Assembly (NCBI GenBank): GCA_937941765.1 | Contig: CALDGQ010000005.1 | Location: 1-64,000 of the forward strand | Source: an uncultured Saprospiraceae bacterium | Lineage (GTDB): Bacteria > Bacteroidota > Bacteroidia > Chitinophagales > Saprospiraceae | DNA length: 64,000 nucleotides | Direction: 5' to 3' | Made by a program: the position numbers and the translations under genes | The notes under the pieces: model-generated | What the model was told of the DNA's origin: nothing | The model's input: the letters and a program-made list of their open reading frames with translations, nothing else | Database searches by the model: none | Shown here: piece by piece, positions 18,930-28,502 of the stretch | How positions within the stretch are numbered: position 1 is the stretch's first letter | Layout of the letters: every line of letters begins with the position of its first letter

Positions 18930-19454
18930 TCTATTTATGTTCAATTGTAAATATTCGCATTATTTAATAGTTTAGATGACTTCTAAATATCTGCAAACTT
19001 GAATACTTCTATTAATATATATTAGATTTTTTGACCTAAAATTTTGCAATTTAATTACACAAAACGGATCATCACTTTAATTGAATTCAGACAAAATAAA
19101 TTGAGTTGTCTTTGATGATTTATTGCTTGGTCAGAGAGGTATGGACTGAAACTTTATTAAATTTGTTTCTCCTACAAAAGTAACCTATTGTTAACGCTTC
19201 AGCAAGTAACTCAGCAGGATATTTTCGTCTAAATATTAGTATCAGTAAACCTTATGCCCTGTTTTGGGTACTTAAAATCTATTATATTTTATGTTCACAA
19301 CATTAATCAAACGTAAAACTCATTTTTGCACATTAGTTTGAAATGCGTTGAAACATTGCTTTTCTTTACAATCGTTTATGGATAATAATTTGTGTCTACT
19401 TTCGCTATTATTATTCCTCACTTTGAGACAAAAAACTATTACAAAATTAAGAAC
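18930..19454. other. AT-rich intergenic region between divergent sulfotransferase genes
   Basis: A 525-bp gap with no convincing gene. It must hold the promoters for the minus-strand operon starting at 18929 and the plus-strand gene at 19455, but no exact TAnnTTTG box was found at a convincing position. A short minus-strand reading frame (about 44 codons, near 19110-19245) looks weakly protein-like and may be a gene remnant; no family is recognised. Confidence 0.5.
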
Positions 19455-20198
19455 ATGAGTTTTTGGAATTCGCACTGGAAATATAAACCGAAAAAATTTT
19501 TAAAAAAACAGCCCCAATTTATGTTCATTCATCTCCCAAAAACCGGGGGAACTACTTTTCGTATTATACTTTACAACCATTTCAGAGAGAAAGATATTTA
19601 TCCATCTCAAGCCGACATTCGATCAAATGGTGGAAAGTATTTGAACCGGCTAAAATTTTTGGAGTCTAAAAAATATCTAAACAAGTCAATGCTAATTGGC
19701 CATTTTAATATTATAACAGCGGATCAAATTCAAAATAAGAATGTGAAAAAATTAGCATTTTTCAGAAATCCACTAGACCGTATTTTATCTACTATCAAAC
19801 ATATCAGAACTCATGATGCTAGTTTTGCTGGTGCAGATGTAAATCTAATACTAGAAAAAAAATGGCATCAGGTAATGTATGGTCAATGTTTAGCAATGGG
19901 ATACAATTTTAAAAAGAAAAATCCTTCTGTAGTTCGCCAAAATATTATCGATTTAGATTTTATTGGAATCACAGAATATTTTGGAGCGTCTCTTCAACTT
20001 TGCAACGCAACATTCAATTGGAAGCTTGAAAATATCCCAGCTAAAAATGTAATAAAACAAGAAATATTTAGTCAGCTAAGTTCAAAATCTAAAATGAGAA
20101 TAACTTCTGGAATTGCGCCTGAGCTGCATGCTTACAATGTTGCGCTAAATAATTTTCGCAATCGTTGTATTCAACACAATATAAAATTGGAAGACTAA
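19455..20198 (+). CDS. Sulfotransferase family 2 domain protein
   Basis: A 247-aa sulfotransferase. The P-loop is MFIHLPKTGGTTFRIIL and the 3'-phosphate motif is FFRNPLDRILSTIKHIR, typical of the Sulfotransfer_2 / heparan-sulfate 2-O type. ATG 19455 (MSFWNSHWKYKPKK) is chosen; an in-frame GTG 21 codons upstream is possible but less likely. It is the only plus-strand gene in this part of the locus. Its last four bases overlap the 3' end of the convergent lipoprotein gene. Confidence 0.83.
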   Translation: MSFWNSHWKYKPKKFLKKQPQFMFIHLPKTGGTTFRIILYNHFREKDIYPSQADIRSNGGKYLNRLKFLESKKYLNKSMLIGHFNIITADQIQNKNVKKLAFFRNPLDRILSTIKHIRTHDASFAGADVNLILEKKWHQVMYGQCLAMGYNFKKKNPSVVRQNIIDLDFIGITEYFGASLQLCNATFNWKLENIPAKNVIKQEIFSQLSSKSKMRITSGIAPELHAYNVALNNFRNRCIQHNIKLED

Positions 20199-20581
20199 TT
20201 ATTCTTCACCCAATTAGTATTTGCGACTTCCCATTTTCTCCAAGATGGATTTCCAATCACTGCTTTCAATTCCTTTTCCTTCTTATCCAATAATGTTCTT
20301 TTAGCTTGACCTTTCCACCTTTTATCCTTTTTTAAAGCTGTAATCTTCGGTGCATACTTCTTGTTTATTTTCTGGATACGCTTTATTTGAGGATTGGTTA
20401 ATCCAACTTTATTTTTTACAAATTTCCAATACTTAGTATTGATACTAGTATTTGCAGCTTTCACTGTTTTTGCTTTTTTTCCTTTGGTAGTAATTTTAGT
20501 ATTTGCAGGAGCTGGTTTGCTCTCTGATCCGCAAGAAAACAATAAAGTACATGAGAAAATAAGTATGATTAAATAACGCAT
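20195..20581 (-). CDS. Small putative lipoprotein
   Basis: A 128-aa protein with a lipoprotein signal peptide: MRYLIILIFSCTLLFSCGSE, with lipobox LFSC at residues 14-17. A Pro/Thr/Lys-rich linker follows, then a basic region with NPQIKRIQKINKKYAPKI and WRKWEVANTNW, which resembles short helical periplasmic modules of Bacteroidota (LTXXQ-like). Start 20581 is chosen because it gives a proper signal peptide. It probably sits in the inner or outer membrane facing the periplasm. The function is unknown. Confidence 0.75.
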   Translation of the reverse strand: MRYLIILIFSCTLLFSCGSESKPAPANTKITTKGKKAKTVKAANTSINTKYWKFVKNKVGLTNPQIKRIQKINKKYAPKITALKKDKRWKGQAKRTLLDKKEKELKAVIGNPSWRKWEVANTNWVKNN

Positions 20582-20875
20582 TAGTTTATCTTTAATAATT
20601 AACAATTATAATTTAAGAGTTCTCACAATGTAGAACATAATTTATTTTTAAGTTGATCCCAACTTAAGCTAGCCTTAAAAATTTTATGGTATATGGGGAA
20701 TGTTGGCAATGCTTGTATTAGATATGCACTGAAGACATAAGAGCTGATTCAATATGCCGCTACACGACCTCAAAGATATACACTTTTCAACAAATTGTTC
20801 GAATATTATTAATTTTTCTCAGGATAATTGGCCTCTATTTGGCAGCTAAGTAAGAAAAAATGAAATATTAACTTT

Positions 20876-21337
20876 TCAACCTAAATCATCCTTCAATTTC
20901 CTTAACACATTAATAGCCAGACTTATATCTTCTGGAGAAACGGATAAGACTTTGTTCAAAGAAGTTTTTAGTTGAGTGGTTGATATATCTTTAGTTCGTT
21001 CTAAATATAAGACTTCACAATGTTCTTTGAGAAAATCAAACTTTCCTTCCCAATCTTTACCGATTGCAAAAACATCACAATTGTATTGTTGGATATCTGA
21101 AATTTTTTGTTCCCAAGATTTTTCAGGGATCACTTTATCCACATACTTAATTGATGCAACAATAGCAGATCTTTGATCATAAGGAATTAATGTGGTCTTG
21201 CCTTTTAGACTGTTGAACTCATCTGTAGAAACGGCAACAATGAGTTCATCTCCCATTGATTTTAGTCGCTTAAATAAATTTAAATGACCGATGTGAAACA
21301 TGTCGAAAGTTCCGTAAGTGATAATTTTTTTACTCAT
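20876..21337 (-). CDS. TagD-like glycerol-3-phosphate cytidylyltransferase family
   Basis: A 153-aa nucleotidyltransferase. It has the HxGH signature (GTFDMFHIGHLNLFKRLK), the second substrate loop (VAVSTDEFNSLKGK), and ERTKDISTTQLK, corresponding to the RTxGISTT motif of TagD/GCT. These enzymes make CDP-glycerol (or a related CDP-polyol) from CTP. The upstream gene ends seven bases before the ATG at 21337 and encodes a CDP-glycerol-type phosphotransferase domain, so the two form a donor-synthesis and polymerisation pair. A GTG two codons upstream is an alternative start. Glycerol versus another polyol is not resolved. Confidence 0.87.
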   Translation of the reverse strand: MSKKIITYGTFDMFHIGHLNLFKRLKSMGDELIVAVSTDEFNSLKGKTTLIPYDQRSAIVASIKYVDKVIPEKSWEQKISDIQQYNCDVFAIGKDWEGKFDFLKEHCEVLYLERTKDISTTQLKTSLNKVLSVSPEDISLAINVLRKLKDDLG

Positions 21338-21344
21338 GCGCACG

Positions 21345-24300
21345 CTATATGTCTTCTTTTATTTTATCAAATAATCTTTTAGTATTCATTCCATCTTTGA
21401 ATTGGTGGAAGACATCTTTTACTTTTTTGTACTTCTCCGTAAAATCAAACCCTCCTCCTCTCAACGAATTTTCAATTGAATCTAACAACTCATTCACATT
21501 ACCACAAATATATCCTGGAAACACTTCTTTTAACTCAAAATAAAGGCCTCGTTCTGAAGTAGCATAACTTTCTAAATCATATGCAAAGCTAATAACTGGT
21601 TTATCAAGCAACAAATAATCAATATAACAACTAGAATAATCTGTCAAAAGCACATCCGCTTTTCTATACAACATTTCAACATCCTTATACTTTGCACCTG
21701 CTAGTGAAATCGCATCAATGTGTTTAAATTGTTCAATATACTTACGTTTGGAAGCAAAATGATCCCTGACGCCAATAACCGCATTATGTTGTTTCAATAT
21801 AGTATTTAATCGATCTAAAGCTTCCGAAGTAAAATTAAAGACCTCTTGAGAATTTCTAAAAGTAGGAACAAACAAAATTAATTTTTTCCCATCGAGCAAG
21901 GTATCTAATGTATTGAGTTGTTCAATCATGTCCAGAGGCAACACCGATTCTTCTTTTAAAAGAAAATCATTTCGAGGCAACCCAGTCGTCCAAATTTGAT
22001 CTTCAGTTAATGGTTTAAAAGCACGATGCATATTAGCCGCATCTATTTTCGAAGAGGCGATAACTGAAGTCAATACTGAATTGTCTGCTATTAAGTTTTC
22101 AAGATTGTGTTGCTGGTCCAGTGACTCTGTTCCGATTCTTTTTAATGGGATACCATGCCATAGATTGATTAACATTCTATCATGTCCAGAGATACTGAAT
22201 CTTACATTTCTAAATCTACTGTGTTTAAAAAACACAACTTTTGATTGTAATAAATATGCTTGTCCTGCACGACTCATCAGCGGTACAACCTCTACATTGG
22301 TTCCGCCATATTGAACTATTTTTTTACGACAAAGAATGATTTTTTTTATTGAAGGATCATCTTTGATCAATTCAAATACAGCTCTCAAGTTTCCATTTAA
22401 TCCGTGGTCATATGCACATACAGGGAAAGCCCAATAGTGATCTTTTTTCTCAGTAATTGCGTCCAGCTCACAAAATTCTTCATTAGATAACAATGGATTT
22501 TCAATATCCAAATGAATGTTATTGTAATACTTTGTATAGTTTACAACTCTTAATATATTATCAGTAATGGATTTGGTATCAGCATGTTCACTCTGTGCTT
22601 TAAGCATTGATTCCCAATTGTACAAGCCTTCTACTTTGTAGTGATTAGCTGACAATAAATAGCGTTTAAACAACGGAAATCCTTTACCAATTAAATTGAA
22701 ATGGTTCATTGAAAACAACGGATGAAAAGGATAGAGATCATCGATAAAAGTACCGAATTCAAAACCACTTTTCATCAACATTCTATTTAATCCAATTTCA
22801 TATCGAATAATCAATAGTTCTTTTGACGATTGATTAGAAACGTTATTTAAGTAATTCTTGAAACGGTCAAATGCAATAACTGGCTTTCTGAATACTAGAA
22901 AATAGGAACCTAGAAAAAAGTCGTAATTGGGTTGTTTGTCAAATTCACTTAAATAAGATTTTTTGACTTCCAAAATCGGAATAGGCTCCAGAATTTCTGT
23001 TGAGGAACGTTCCCGATTCTTATACATTCCTTTGGTCGCTTCTAGTCCCCACCAATCACAACTTTCACGATTCATTTTCTCAAAAACTTGATCAAGTGGT
23101 CTAACCAAATAACTACTATCATTGACCAACATCAATTCATCATATTTCGATATGGTGTCCCATCCCACCAAATGATTTGCTAATCTTTGGTAAGATCCAA
23201 AATCATAATCACCATGTTTAATCGCCCATCTGCCAACAGTGATTTCATTTAATTTATCCAGCTCTTCATCCAGTATAAGACAAGCAGCGAGATAAAATAC
23301 ATCTGCATATTTTGACAACTCGCTTATATAAGCAACAACATAATCGTCAACAATTCCATCTTTATCGAATCCTGCAAATAAGCAAATCCTTTTAACAGGT
23401 TTGTTTGACAAAATCACTCCATTAGATTTGGGAATTTTTGCCTCAACATTATTGATTACTGTATCACTTTGTGTCTTTAATACATAATGAAGCAATGGAT
23501 TATAGTGGCGTTTATTTTTGGTAAGATATTTTTGAGTGTAGTCGAATTCATCAAAAATTGGGGAGGGTGACATATCCACTTTCCAGCCATATTCACAATA
23601 ATGTCTTAGCGCATTTTTCGGTTTTACATTTGCAAATTCAACATGCTGCAAATAAAATTCTTCATCAAATAAACCAGACTTTTCGATTGCCTCAACACTA
23701 GCATCCACATTTCCTCTAATCGGAAATATCCTGTTATTTTTATTGTTAGATATGTAATGAACTAGCGGATTTACCCAATTTATATCCTCCAAATATTCTG
23801 TGCTATATAATTCTGAATCAAATTCAGGAGAAGGGTTCAACCCCATAAACACACCATATCTTAAGTAGTGTAAAAAGGAGTCCATATTGAATGAAGTTGG
23901 ATTGTCTTCTTCATAAAATGCAGCATTTAACAAGTCTAAATCTTTCAACTTTTGATAATCTTGATCCAATGTCAATTGAGATTTCAGATTTTGAAAAGGC
24001 AACTTAATTCTATAGCGAAACTGCATTCGGTTTTCAACATGCTTTACCTTGGTATTCTTGTTATCCAAGTCAGTTCTATATACAATAGACTGATCAAAAC
24101 CATTTGCACGATTTGCTCGAGCAATCAAGAAATCGATAGTTGATATTTTATACGTTTGCCCAGAAATACTTAGTTCCGGATCATCAAATAAGCTGTAATT
24201 TTCAATGACTGTTTTAAGAAGAATTGGCCTAAAATAATAAGAACCAGATGCGAAGAAATTCCAATTTACTTCTACCTCAGAAGTATCGCAATATTGCTGA

Positions 24301-25265
24301 TAAAGTGTTAGATCATTTTTAATAATTTCAAGCGCTCCATAATAAAATGACCAAGGGCCTAAAATTCCAATAGGTCTTTTCCCATCATAAGCAAAAACTG
24401 TTTCGATTTGATGTTGATTATTCAACAATGAATCCATATCAATTTTGCAAATCAACTGCTCGATTAATTTTGATTCTTTGTTGTTTTCGATTAATCTTTT
24501 CGATAAATTAATCTTGCAAACTATATCAAAATCTTCAATTTCTGAATAAAGTTTTTTTAGTTCTTTTTCCAAATCGGATTCTGATATGGTGATACAATTT
24601 TCTTGATTCAATATTGGATGAGCGGTCCGATTAATTTTAATCTTAGAAAGCAGAATCACTTTTTCAAATGTGCCTATATTTTGCAACTGATTTAAATCAT
24701 CGGTTGAATCGATAGCAATGATTAAACAAGATTTTTGTTGAATAAAATTTGAAGGGTCTTGAATAAATTCATCTATTGCTAGATCAGATGTTTTAGATTT
24801 CGATACTGCTCTTCTTTCCTTTTTGCCATTTAAAAAATAATGAACGAAAGGATTCATCTCGGCCAACTTCACATCACTGTGTATGTTTAAATATCTTTTC
24901 CCATCAAAATTTGGACTTGGGTCAACAAATGAACTATTAGGTCTTAACAGAAAATCAAAGACAGCACAATCAGAATAACTTCGCAATTTCCGATTCGTCT
25001 TTATTTTGTTGTAATATTTAAAATCTACTAATTTATTTGGATTCAGATCTTTGTCGATTCCTGTAAATAAATAATGAAGGCTTGCTGTTGTTTTTTTAAA
25101 AGGGGCTAAGCTTAAATATTTTTTACAATACCAATCGTGATCCAATAACTCAAGTGCCTGCGCAAAAAGCATTTGTAAATCACGGTGTTGATCACGAAAG
25201 CTTTTTTCATACTTGCGCTCAAGCTGTTTAAATAAAAAACCAGTAGCAATCTTCTTTATTAACAT
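21345..25265 (-). CDS. RgpF / CDP-glycerol glycerophosphotransferase multidomain protein
   Basis: A 1306-aa cytoplasmic or peripheral enzyme with several parts. Residues 1-600 contain at least four imperfect modules of the type FDGKRYLNIHSDV...NPFVHYFLNGK, seen at the ends of various polysaccharide glycosyltransferases. Around 623-920 is a rhamnan-synthesis F (RgpF) region (RICLFAGFDKDGIVDDYVV, ELMLVNDSSYLVRPL). From about 958 to 1300 is a TagB/TagF-type glycerophosphotransferase with NLWHGIPLKRIG, FVPTFRN and LLTDYSSCYIDYLLLDKPV. Such proteins add rhamnose-like sugars and polyol-phosphate units to a lipid-linked chain. Adjacent to the TagD-like gene and upstream ABC exporter genes. Confidence 0.87.
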   Translation of the reverse strand: MLIKKIATGFLFKQLERKYEKSFRDQHRDLQMLFAQALELLDHDWYCKKYLSLAPFKKTTASLHYLFTGIDKDLNPNKLVDFKYYNKIKTNRKLRSYSDCAVFDFLLRPNSSFVDPSPNFDGKRYLNIHSDVKLAEMNPFVHYFLNGKKERRAVSKSKTSDLAIDEFIQDPSNFIQQKSCLIIAIDSTDDLNQLQNIGTFEKVILLSKIKINRTAHPILNQENCITISESDLEKELKKLYSEIEDFDIVCKINLSKRLIENNKESKLIEQLICKIDMDSLLNNQHQIETVFAYDGKRPIGILGPWSFYYGALEIIKNDLTLYQQYCDTSEVEVNWNFFASGSYYFRPILLKTVIENYSLFDDPELSISGQTYKISTIDFLIARANRANGFDQSIVYRTDLDNKNTKVKHVENRMQFRYRIKLPFQNLKSQLTLDQDYQKLKDLDLLNAAFYEEDNPTSFNMDSFLHYLRYGVFMGLNPSPEFDSELYSTEYLEDINWVNPLVHYISNNKNNRIFPIRGNVDASVEAIEKSGLFDEEFYLQHVEFANVKPKNALRHYCEYGWKVDMSPSPIFDEFDYTQKYLTKNKRHYNPLLHYVLKTQSDTVINNVEAKIPKSNGVILSNKPVKRICLFAGFDKDGIVDDYVVAYISELSKYADVFYLAACLILDEELDKLNEITVGRWAIKHGDYDFGSYQRLANHLVGWDTISKYDELMLVNDSSYLVRPLDQVFEKMNRESCDWWGLEATKGMYKNRERSSTEILEPIPILEVKKSYLSEFDKQPNYDFFLGSYFLVFRKPVIAFDRFKNYLNNVSNQSSKELLIIRYEIGLNRMLMKSGFEFGTFIDDLYPFHPLFSMNHFNLIGKGFPLFKRYLLSANHYKVEGLYNWESMLKAQSEHADTKSITDNILRVVNYTKYYNNIHLDIENPLLSNEEFCELDAITEKKDHYWAFPVCAYDHGLNGNLRAVFELIKDDPSIKKIILCRKKIVQYGGTNVEVVPLMSRAGQAYLLQSKVVFFKHSRFRNVRFSISGHDRMLINLWHGIPLKRIGTESLDQQHNLENLIADNSVLTSVIASSKIDAANMHRAFKPLTEDQIWTTGLPRNDFLLKEESVLPLDMIEQLNTLDTLLDGKKLILFVPTFRNSQEVFNFTSEALDRLNTILKQHNAVIGVRDHFASKRKYIEQFKHIDAISLAGAKYKDVEMLYRKADVLLTDYSSCYIDYLLLDKPVISFAYDLESYATSERGLYFELKEVFPGYICGNVNELLDSIENSLRGGGFDFTEKYKKVKDVFHQFKDGMNTKRLFDKIKEDI

Positions 25266-25521
25266 ATTTGTTGGATCGAAACTTTTGAAACCTGAAGTTT
25301 TTGAATAATGATTTAATTATCTCTTAATAAAATCAAATCGGTTTAAAAGTTACTAATATTTGCTTGGGTATATTATTGACGCAACCTATTATTTTGAGCA
25401 TCAGTATTGGATTCGAAATTCAATTCCAAAACATTTACTTATCGCCCTTGCTTGGGTAAAGAATTTTTAACAATACAATGACCACATTATTTTTATTCCT
25501 TATATTTTTTGTTTGTATCGG

Positions 25522-26304
25522 CTATTTAGTAGGCTGAGCAGGTTTTGATAATTTCTTTGATACATCTTTTGCATACAAATTTTTGTACAATTCTATCCCA
25601 TCCATGACATCTCCGCAAAATAATTGCTTTCCTTTATCTAGTACAAGTACTCTTGTGCAGTGCTGTTCAATTAATTTCAAATTATGATTTACGTGCAATA
25701 TGGTTCGTCCATCCAAAAATGTATTTTGAAAAACTTCTGTGGATTTTTTCTTAAATGAAACATCACCTACTCCACCAAAAAATTCATCCATCAAAAATAT
25801 ATCAGCCTTTGCATGAATGGCAATAGAAAACTTCAACTTTGACATCATTCCGCTTGAGAAGTTTTTTACAGCTACATCCACAAAATCGTTAAGCTCTGCA
25901 AAATCAATAATCTCATCAAAGAGGAATCCAATTTCTTTAAAGGTCAATCCAAGAATAGAACCGTTGATATAAATGTTGTCTCTAGCACTTAAGTTGGGAT
26001 CAAAACCCATACCCAATGCCAAACGGATCATTTTTCCAGATGAAATTATTTGAGATCCTTTATCAGCACGGATTGAACCCATAAGGATATTTAGCAAAGT
26101 TGATTTTCCAGATCCATTCCGGCCAATTATACCAAAAAACTCCCCTTTGTGCACTTCAAAATTAATGTTTTCAAGTGCTAAGATTTGTTTTTTTGATACG
26201 TTCTTTTTAACCATACCACGCAAAAGGGTATTTCTTATACTACTGCTTTGATTAGCAAAGAATGTTTTATTTAAGTTTTCAACTTTTATAACTGGTTCAC
26301 TCAT
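25522..26304 (-). CDS. Polysaccharide ABC exporter ATPase (Wzt/TagH-like)
   Basis: A 260-aa nucleotide-binding subunit of an O-antigen/teichoic-acid-type exporter. Walker A is GRNGSGKST, the signature is NFSSGMMSKLKFS (a Wzt/TagH-like variant of LSGGQ), and Walker B is ADIFLMDEFFGGVGD. The H-loop region reads HVNHNL. It ends soon after the ATPase core and lacks the C-terminal carbohydrate-binding domain of long Wzt proteins. This suggests export that does not depend on recognising a capped chain end. Its ATG overlaps the permease stop by one base (TAATG). Confidence 0.9.
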   Translation of the reverse strand: MSEPVIKVENLNKTFFANQSSSIRNTLLRGMVKKNVSKKQILALENINFEVHKGEFFGIIGRNGSGKSTLLNILMGSIRADKGSQIISSGKMIRLALGMGFDPNLSARDNIYINGSILGLTFKEIGFLFDEIIDFAELNDFVDVAVKNFSSGMMSKLKFSIAIHAKADIFLMDEFFGGVGDVSFKKKSTEVFQNTFLDGRTILHVNHNLKLIEQHCTRVLVLDKGKQLFCGDVMDGIELYKNLYAKDVSKKLSKPAQPTK

Positions 26305-27110
26305 TATAACAGTTCTATTGCTTTATGGGAAAATTTCTTATACACAAAAATACCTACTATGAAAGTAACAATCCCGAATATCATATTGATCACAAGAATA
26401 TTAAAATCTGGCGCTTGTTCATACATCGAGATACTCCTCATATTCATTATTATTCCTAAAAATGGATTAATAAAAACGAATGCTGGAAATTTTTCTAGAA
26501 TTAATTCTCCTTCAAAAAAAATACCTGAAGTCCAAAATCCCGCTATTAATCCTATTGCCCAAAGATGCTTGATATCTTTAATATAAATCCCTATCGTTGC
26601 TAATATCAAGCTTGCTCCAAGGCAAATTATAAAGACATTAAACAATATAACTACAAGATACAACACATTCCATGTTAAGCTCAATCCCATAATTAAACAA
26701 ATGAAAAAATAGGCAATCAAATTAAATCCCAACCCCAGAAAAACACTAATAGTGGCCGAGATAAATAAGTCAATTTGATTAAACTGAATATTTTCGATTA
26801 GATATTTTTTTGATTTTATCAACCCCATTGCTTTGTTGGTGCACTCTGAAAAAGCCATCCACAACAATAAACCTGCAAAAAGGAAAAGCGCAAAATTTTC
26901 AATTCTTCTATCTTCCATTAATATTGAAAAAACGAAATAATAAATAGCGATCTTAGAAGCTGGATTTAACAAAGCCCACAACAAACCAAGTTTGTCATTA
27001 TAGTACCGTTTCTTAAAGTCTACTTGTGCCAATTTCCAAATCCGCTCTAGCCGATTATTTTCGGGTAGTAACTCTACAACTGGATTTAATATGGTATTAA
27101 TAATAGACAT
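26304..27110 (-). CDS. Polysaccharide ABC exporter permease (Wzm/TagG-like)
   Basis: A 268-aa ABC-2 membrane subunit with six predicted helices and the N-terminal amphipathic signature RIWKLAQVDFKKRYYNDKLG, followed by LLWALLNPASKI. Both are characteristic of Wzm/KpsM/TagG permeases. Together with the overlapping ATPase gene it should flip a lipid-linked polymer across the inner membrane. It is first in the run exporter-polymerase-cytidylyltransferase, so its upstream gap carries the promoter. Confidence 0.9.
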   Translation of the reverse strand: MSIINTILNPVVELLPENNRLERIWKLAQVDFKKRYYNDKLGLLWALLNPASKIAIYYFVFSILMEDRRIENFALFLFAGLLLWMAFSECTNKAMGLIKSKKYLIENIQFNQIDLFISATISVFLGLGFNLIAYFFICLIMGLSLTWNVLYLVVILFNVFIICLGASLILATIGIYIKDIKHLWAIGLIAGFWTSGIFFEGELILEKFPAFVFINPFLGIIMNMRSISMYEQAPDFNILVINMIFGIVTFIVGIFVYKKFSHKAIELL

Positions 27111-27445
27111 ATATGACTATGTTTGTAAAAAATTGAATCGTTTATATTAGAAATTATTCTCAGATGTCGAGGTATTGCTTTCTTTGGCAGGTTTTGAGAC
27201 TTGCAACGAGTTAGGATCAGTAAAAATAGTTCGACATAACAAAGATGCCTATTTTTTTATTAAAATGGTGCAATTTCGCGCTTTCAGCGAATGAAATTTG
27301 CGCTAAATTAATTAGAAAGAGAACATAAATAAAACTGATAGGCTTAATTAGCAAAAATTTAAGAATAATTTCTGGCTACTAAATAAAAAAGCGACTGCCC
27401 GTATGAGCAATCGCTTTAGTATTATCTTAAATCTTTTTATAATTT
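27111..27445. other. Intergenic region upstream of the exporter operon
   Basis: A 335-bp gap without a gene. It should contain the minus-strand promoter of the exporter genes, but no clear -7 box was recognised. Near the right end it holds the terminator of the next minus-strand gene (27385-27418). A short GC-richer segment around 27275-27305 repeats TTTCGCGCT / TTTGCGCTA. Confidence 0.6.
27385..27418 (-). terminator. Rho-independent terminator (minus strand)
   Basis: On the minus strand, AAAGCGATTGC pairs with GCAGTCGCTTT (one G-T wobble), followed by a T run. It ends the transcript of the coiled-coil HhH protein gene 28 bases after its stop. Confidence 0.82.
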
Positions 27446-28408
27446 TTAATCCTTCAAACTAGAAGCCTGCCCTACCCAATCATCTCTATCAATTCTTCCA
27501 GGGAAAAACTGAATCGCATCCGTCACGGTATCAACCAACTCCTTGTCCAATTGACTTATTTGCTCGTAAGTATAGATACCAAGCTTATTTAATTTCTCTT
27601 CAATAAATGGTCCGATACCATTGATTTTTTTCAAATCATCCTTATCTGTAGCAGATGCTTTTTTAATCTTAGTTCCAATTGCTGCACTCAATGCATTACG
27701 AGCAGTTGAAGAACGATCACCCATTCTAATAGTTGTAGTTGCGCTTCTTAAAGTTCCATCCGAAGCCACCACTCTTTCAGGAGTTTTCACTCGAGACAAC
27801 TCATCTCTTAAATTAGTATTCTCCATTTCTAGCTGCTCCAATTTATCTTCGATTGCAGCCAAACGATCATCAGCATCATAAGCACCTGGTATCATTTGCT
27901 TGCCATCTACAGGAAACTGCGTAATCCGATTGGCATCAGTAATTTCCTTTTCACTACGAGTAATGATCGCACCATTGGAAGACGTATCATGCATTGAAGT
28001 TTGAGTAGAAATACGAGAAGAAGCTTCTTCCAATTGAGCTGTTAATTCTTGATTTTCATTTTGCAAACTGCTAAACTTTCCATGCATTTCTGCATATTGA
28101 TTTTTGTAAGCAGACATTTCTTTTTCTACTTCTTGATTACGTAGTCTCAATTGACGTAACTGTTGCTTCGCTTGTACAAAATCATTATCTCTTTGCTTAA
28201 AAGTATTTTGCAAATTCTCATAATTAGAATTCAACATTTTATAATCGGCTTCCTTCTTTTGGTAAGCAGCTCTCAATCTTTTCAATTTACCACTCAAAGA
28301 CATTCTTCCAAAAATAAGCCCAAGCAACCAAGCACCGAATAAAAATGCCAAAACGGTGATACTATCGGTTGTATTTAAATCTGTAAATAACTGTTTTATA
28401 AATTCCAT
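27446..28408 (-). CDS. Membrane-anchored coiled-coil protein with C-terminal HhH domain
   Basis: A 320-aa protein. A single transmembrane helix near the N terminus (ITVLAFLFGAWLLGLIFG) is followed by a long coiled coil (about 40-150) rich in Gln, Glu, Lys and Leu, a disordered middle with a second short coil, and a C-terminal helix-hairpin-helix domain (DLKKINGIGPFIEEKLNKLG, then YEQISQLD). That HhH type is often found at the ends of Bacteroidota membrane proteins and ribosomal-protein-L21-like fusions. ATG 28408 is preferred; the upstream in-frame start is a TTG. It may link DNA or RNA to the membrane, but no role is established. Confidence 0.78.
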   Translation of the reverse strand: MEFIKQLFTDLNTTDSITVLAFLFGAWLLGLIFGRMSLSGKLKRLRAAYQKKEADYKMLNSNYENLQNTFKQRDNDFVQAKQQLRQLRLRNQEVEKEMSAYKNQYAEMHGKFSSLQNENQELTAQLEEASSRISTQTSMHDTSSNGAIITRSEKEITDANRITQFPVDGKQMIPGAYDADDRLAAIEDKLEQLEMENTNLRDELSRVKTPERVVASDGTLRSATTTIRMGDRSSTARNALSAAIGTKIKKASATDKDDLKKINGIGPFIEEKLNKLGIYTYEQISQLDKELVDTVTDAIQFFPGRIDRDDWVGQASSLKD

Positions 28409-28502
28409 AGTTAGTAAGTTTTTTAAATTCAATTTTTTTAATAAGTCCAGCTAATAGATGAACAATCTAGCCAAAGATTGCTAACCTCTTGGCGTCATTT
28501 TA

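Noticed and set aside
25522-27110. Drug-efflux ABC system
   Set aside because: The permease N terminus and the operon context (polysaccharide polymerase, TagD-like gene) fit Wzm/Wzt export.
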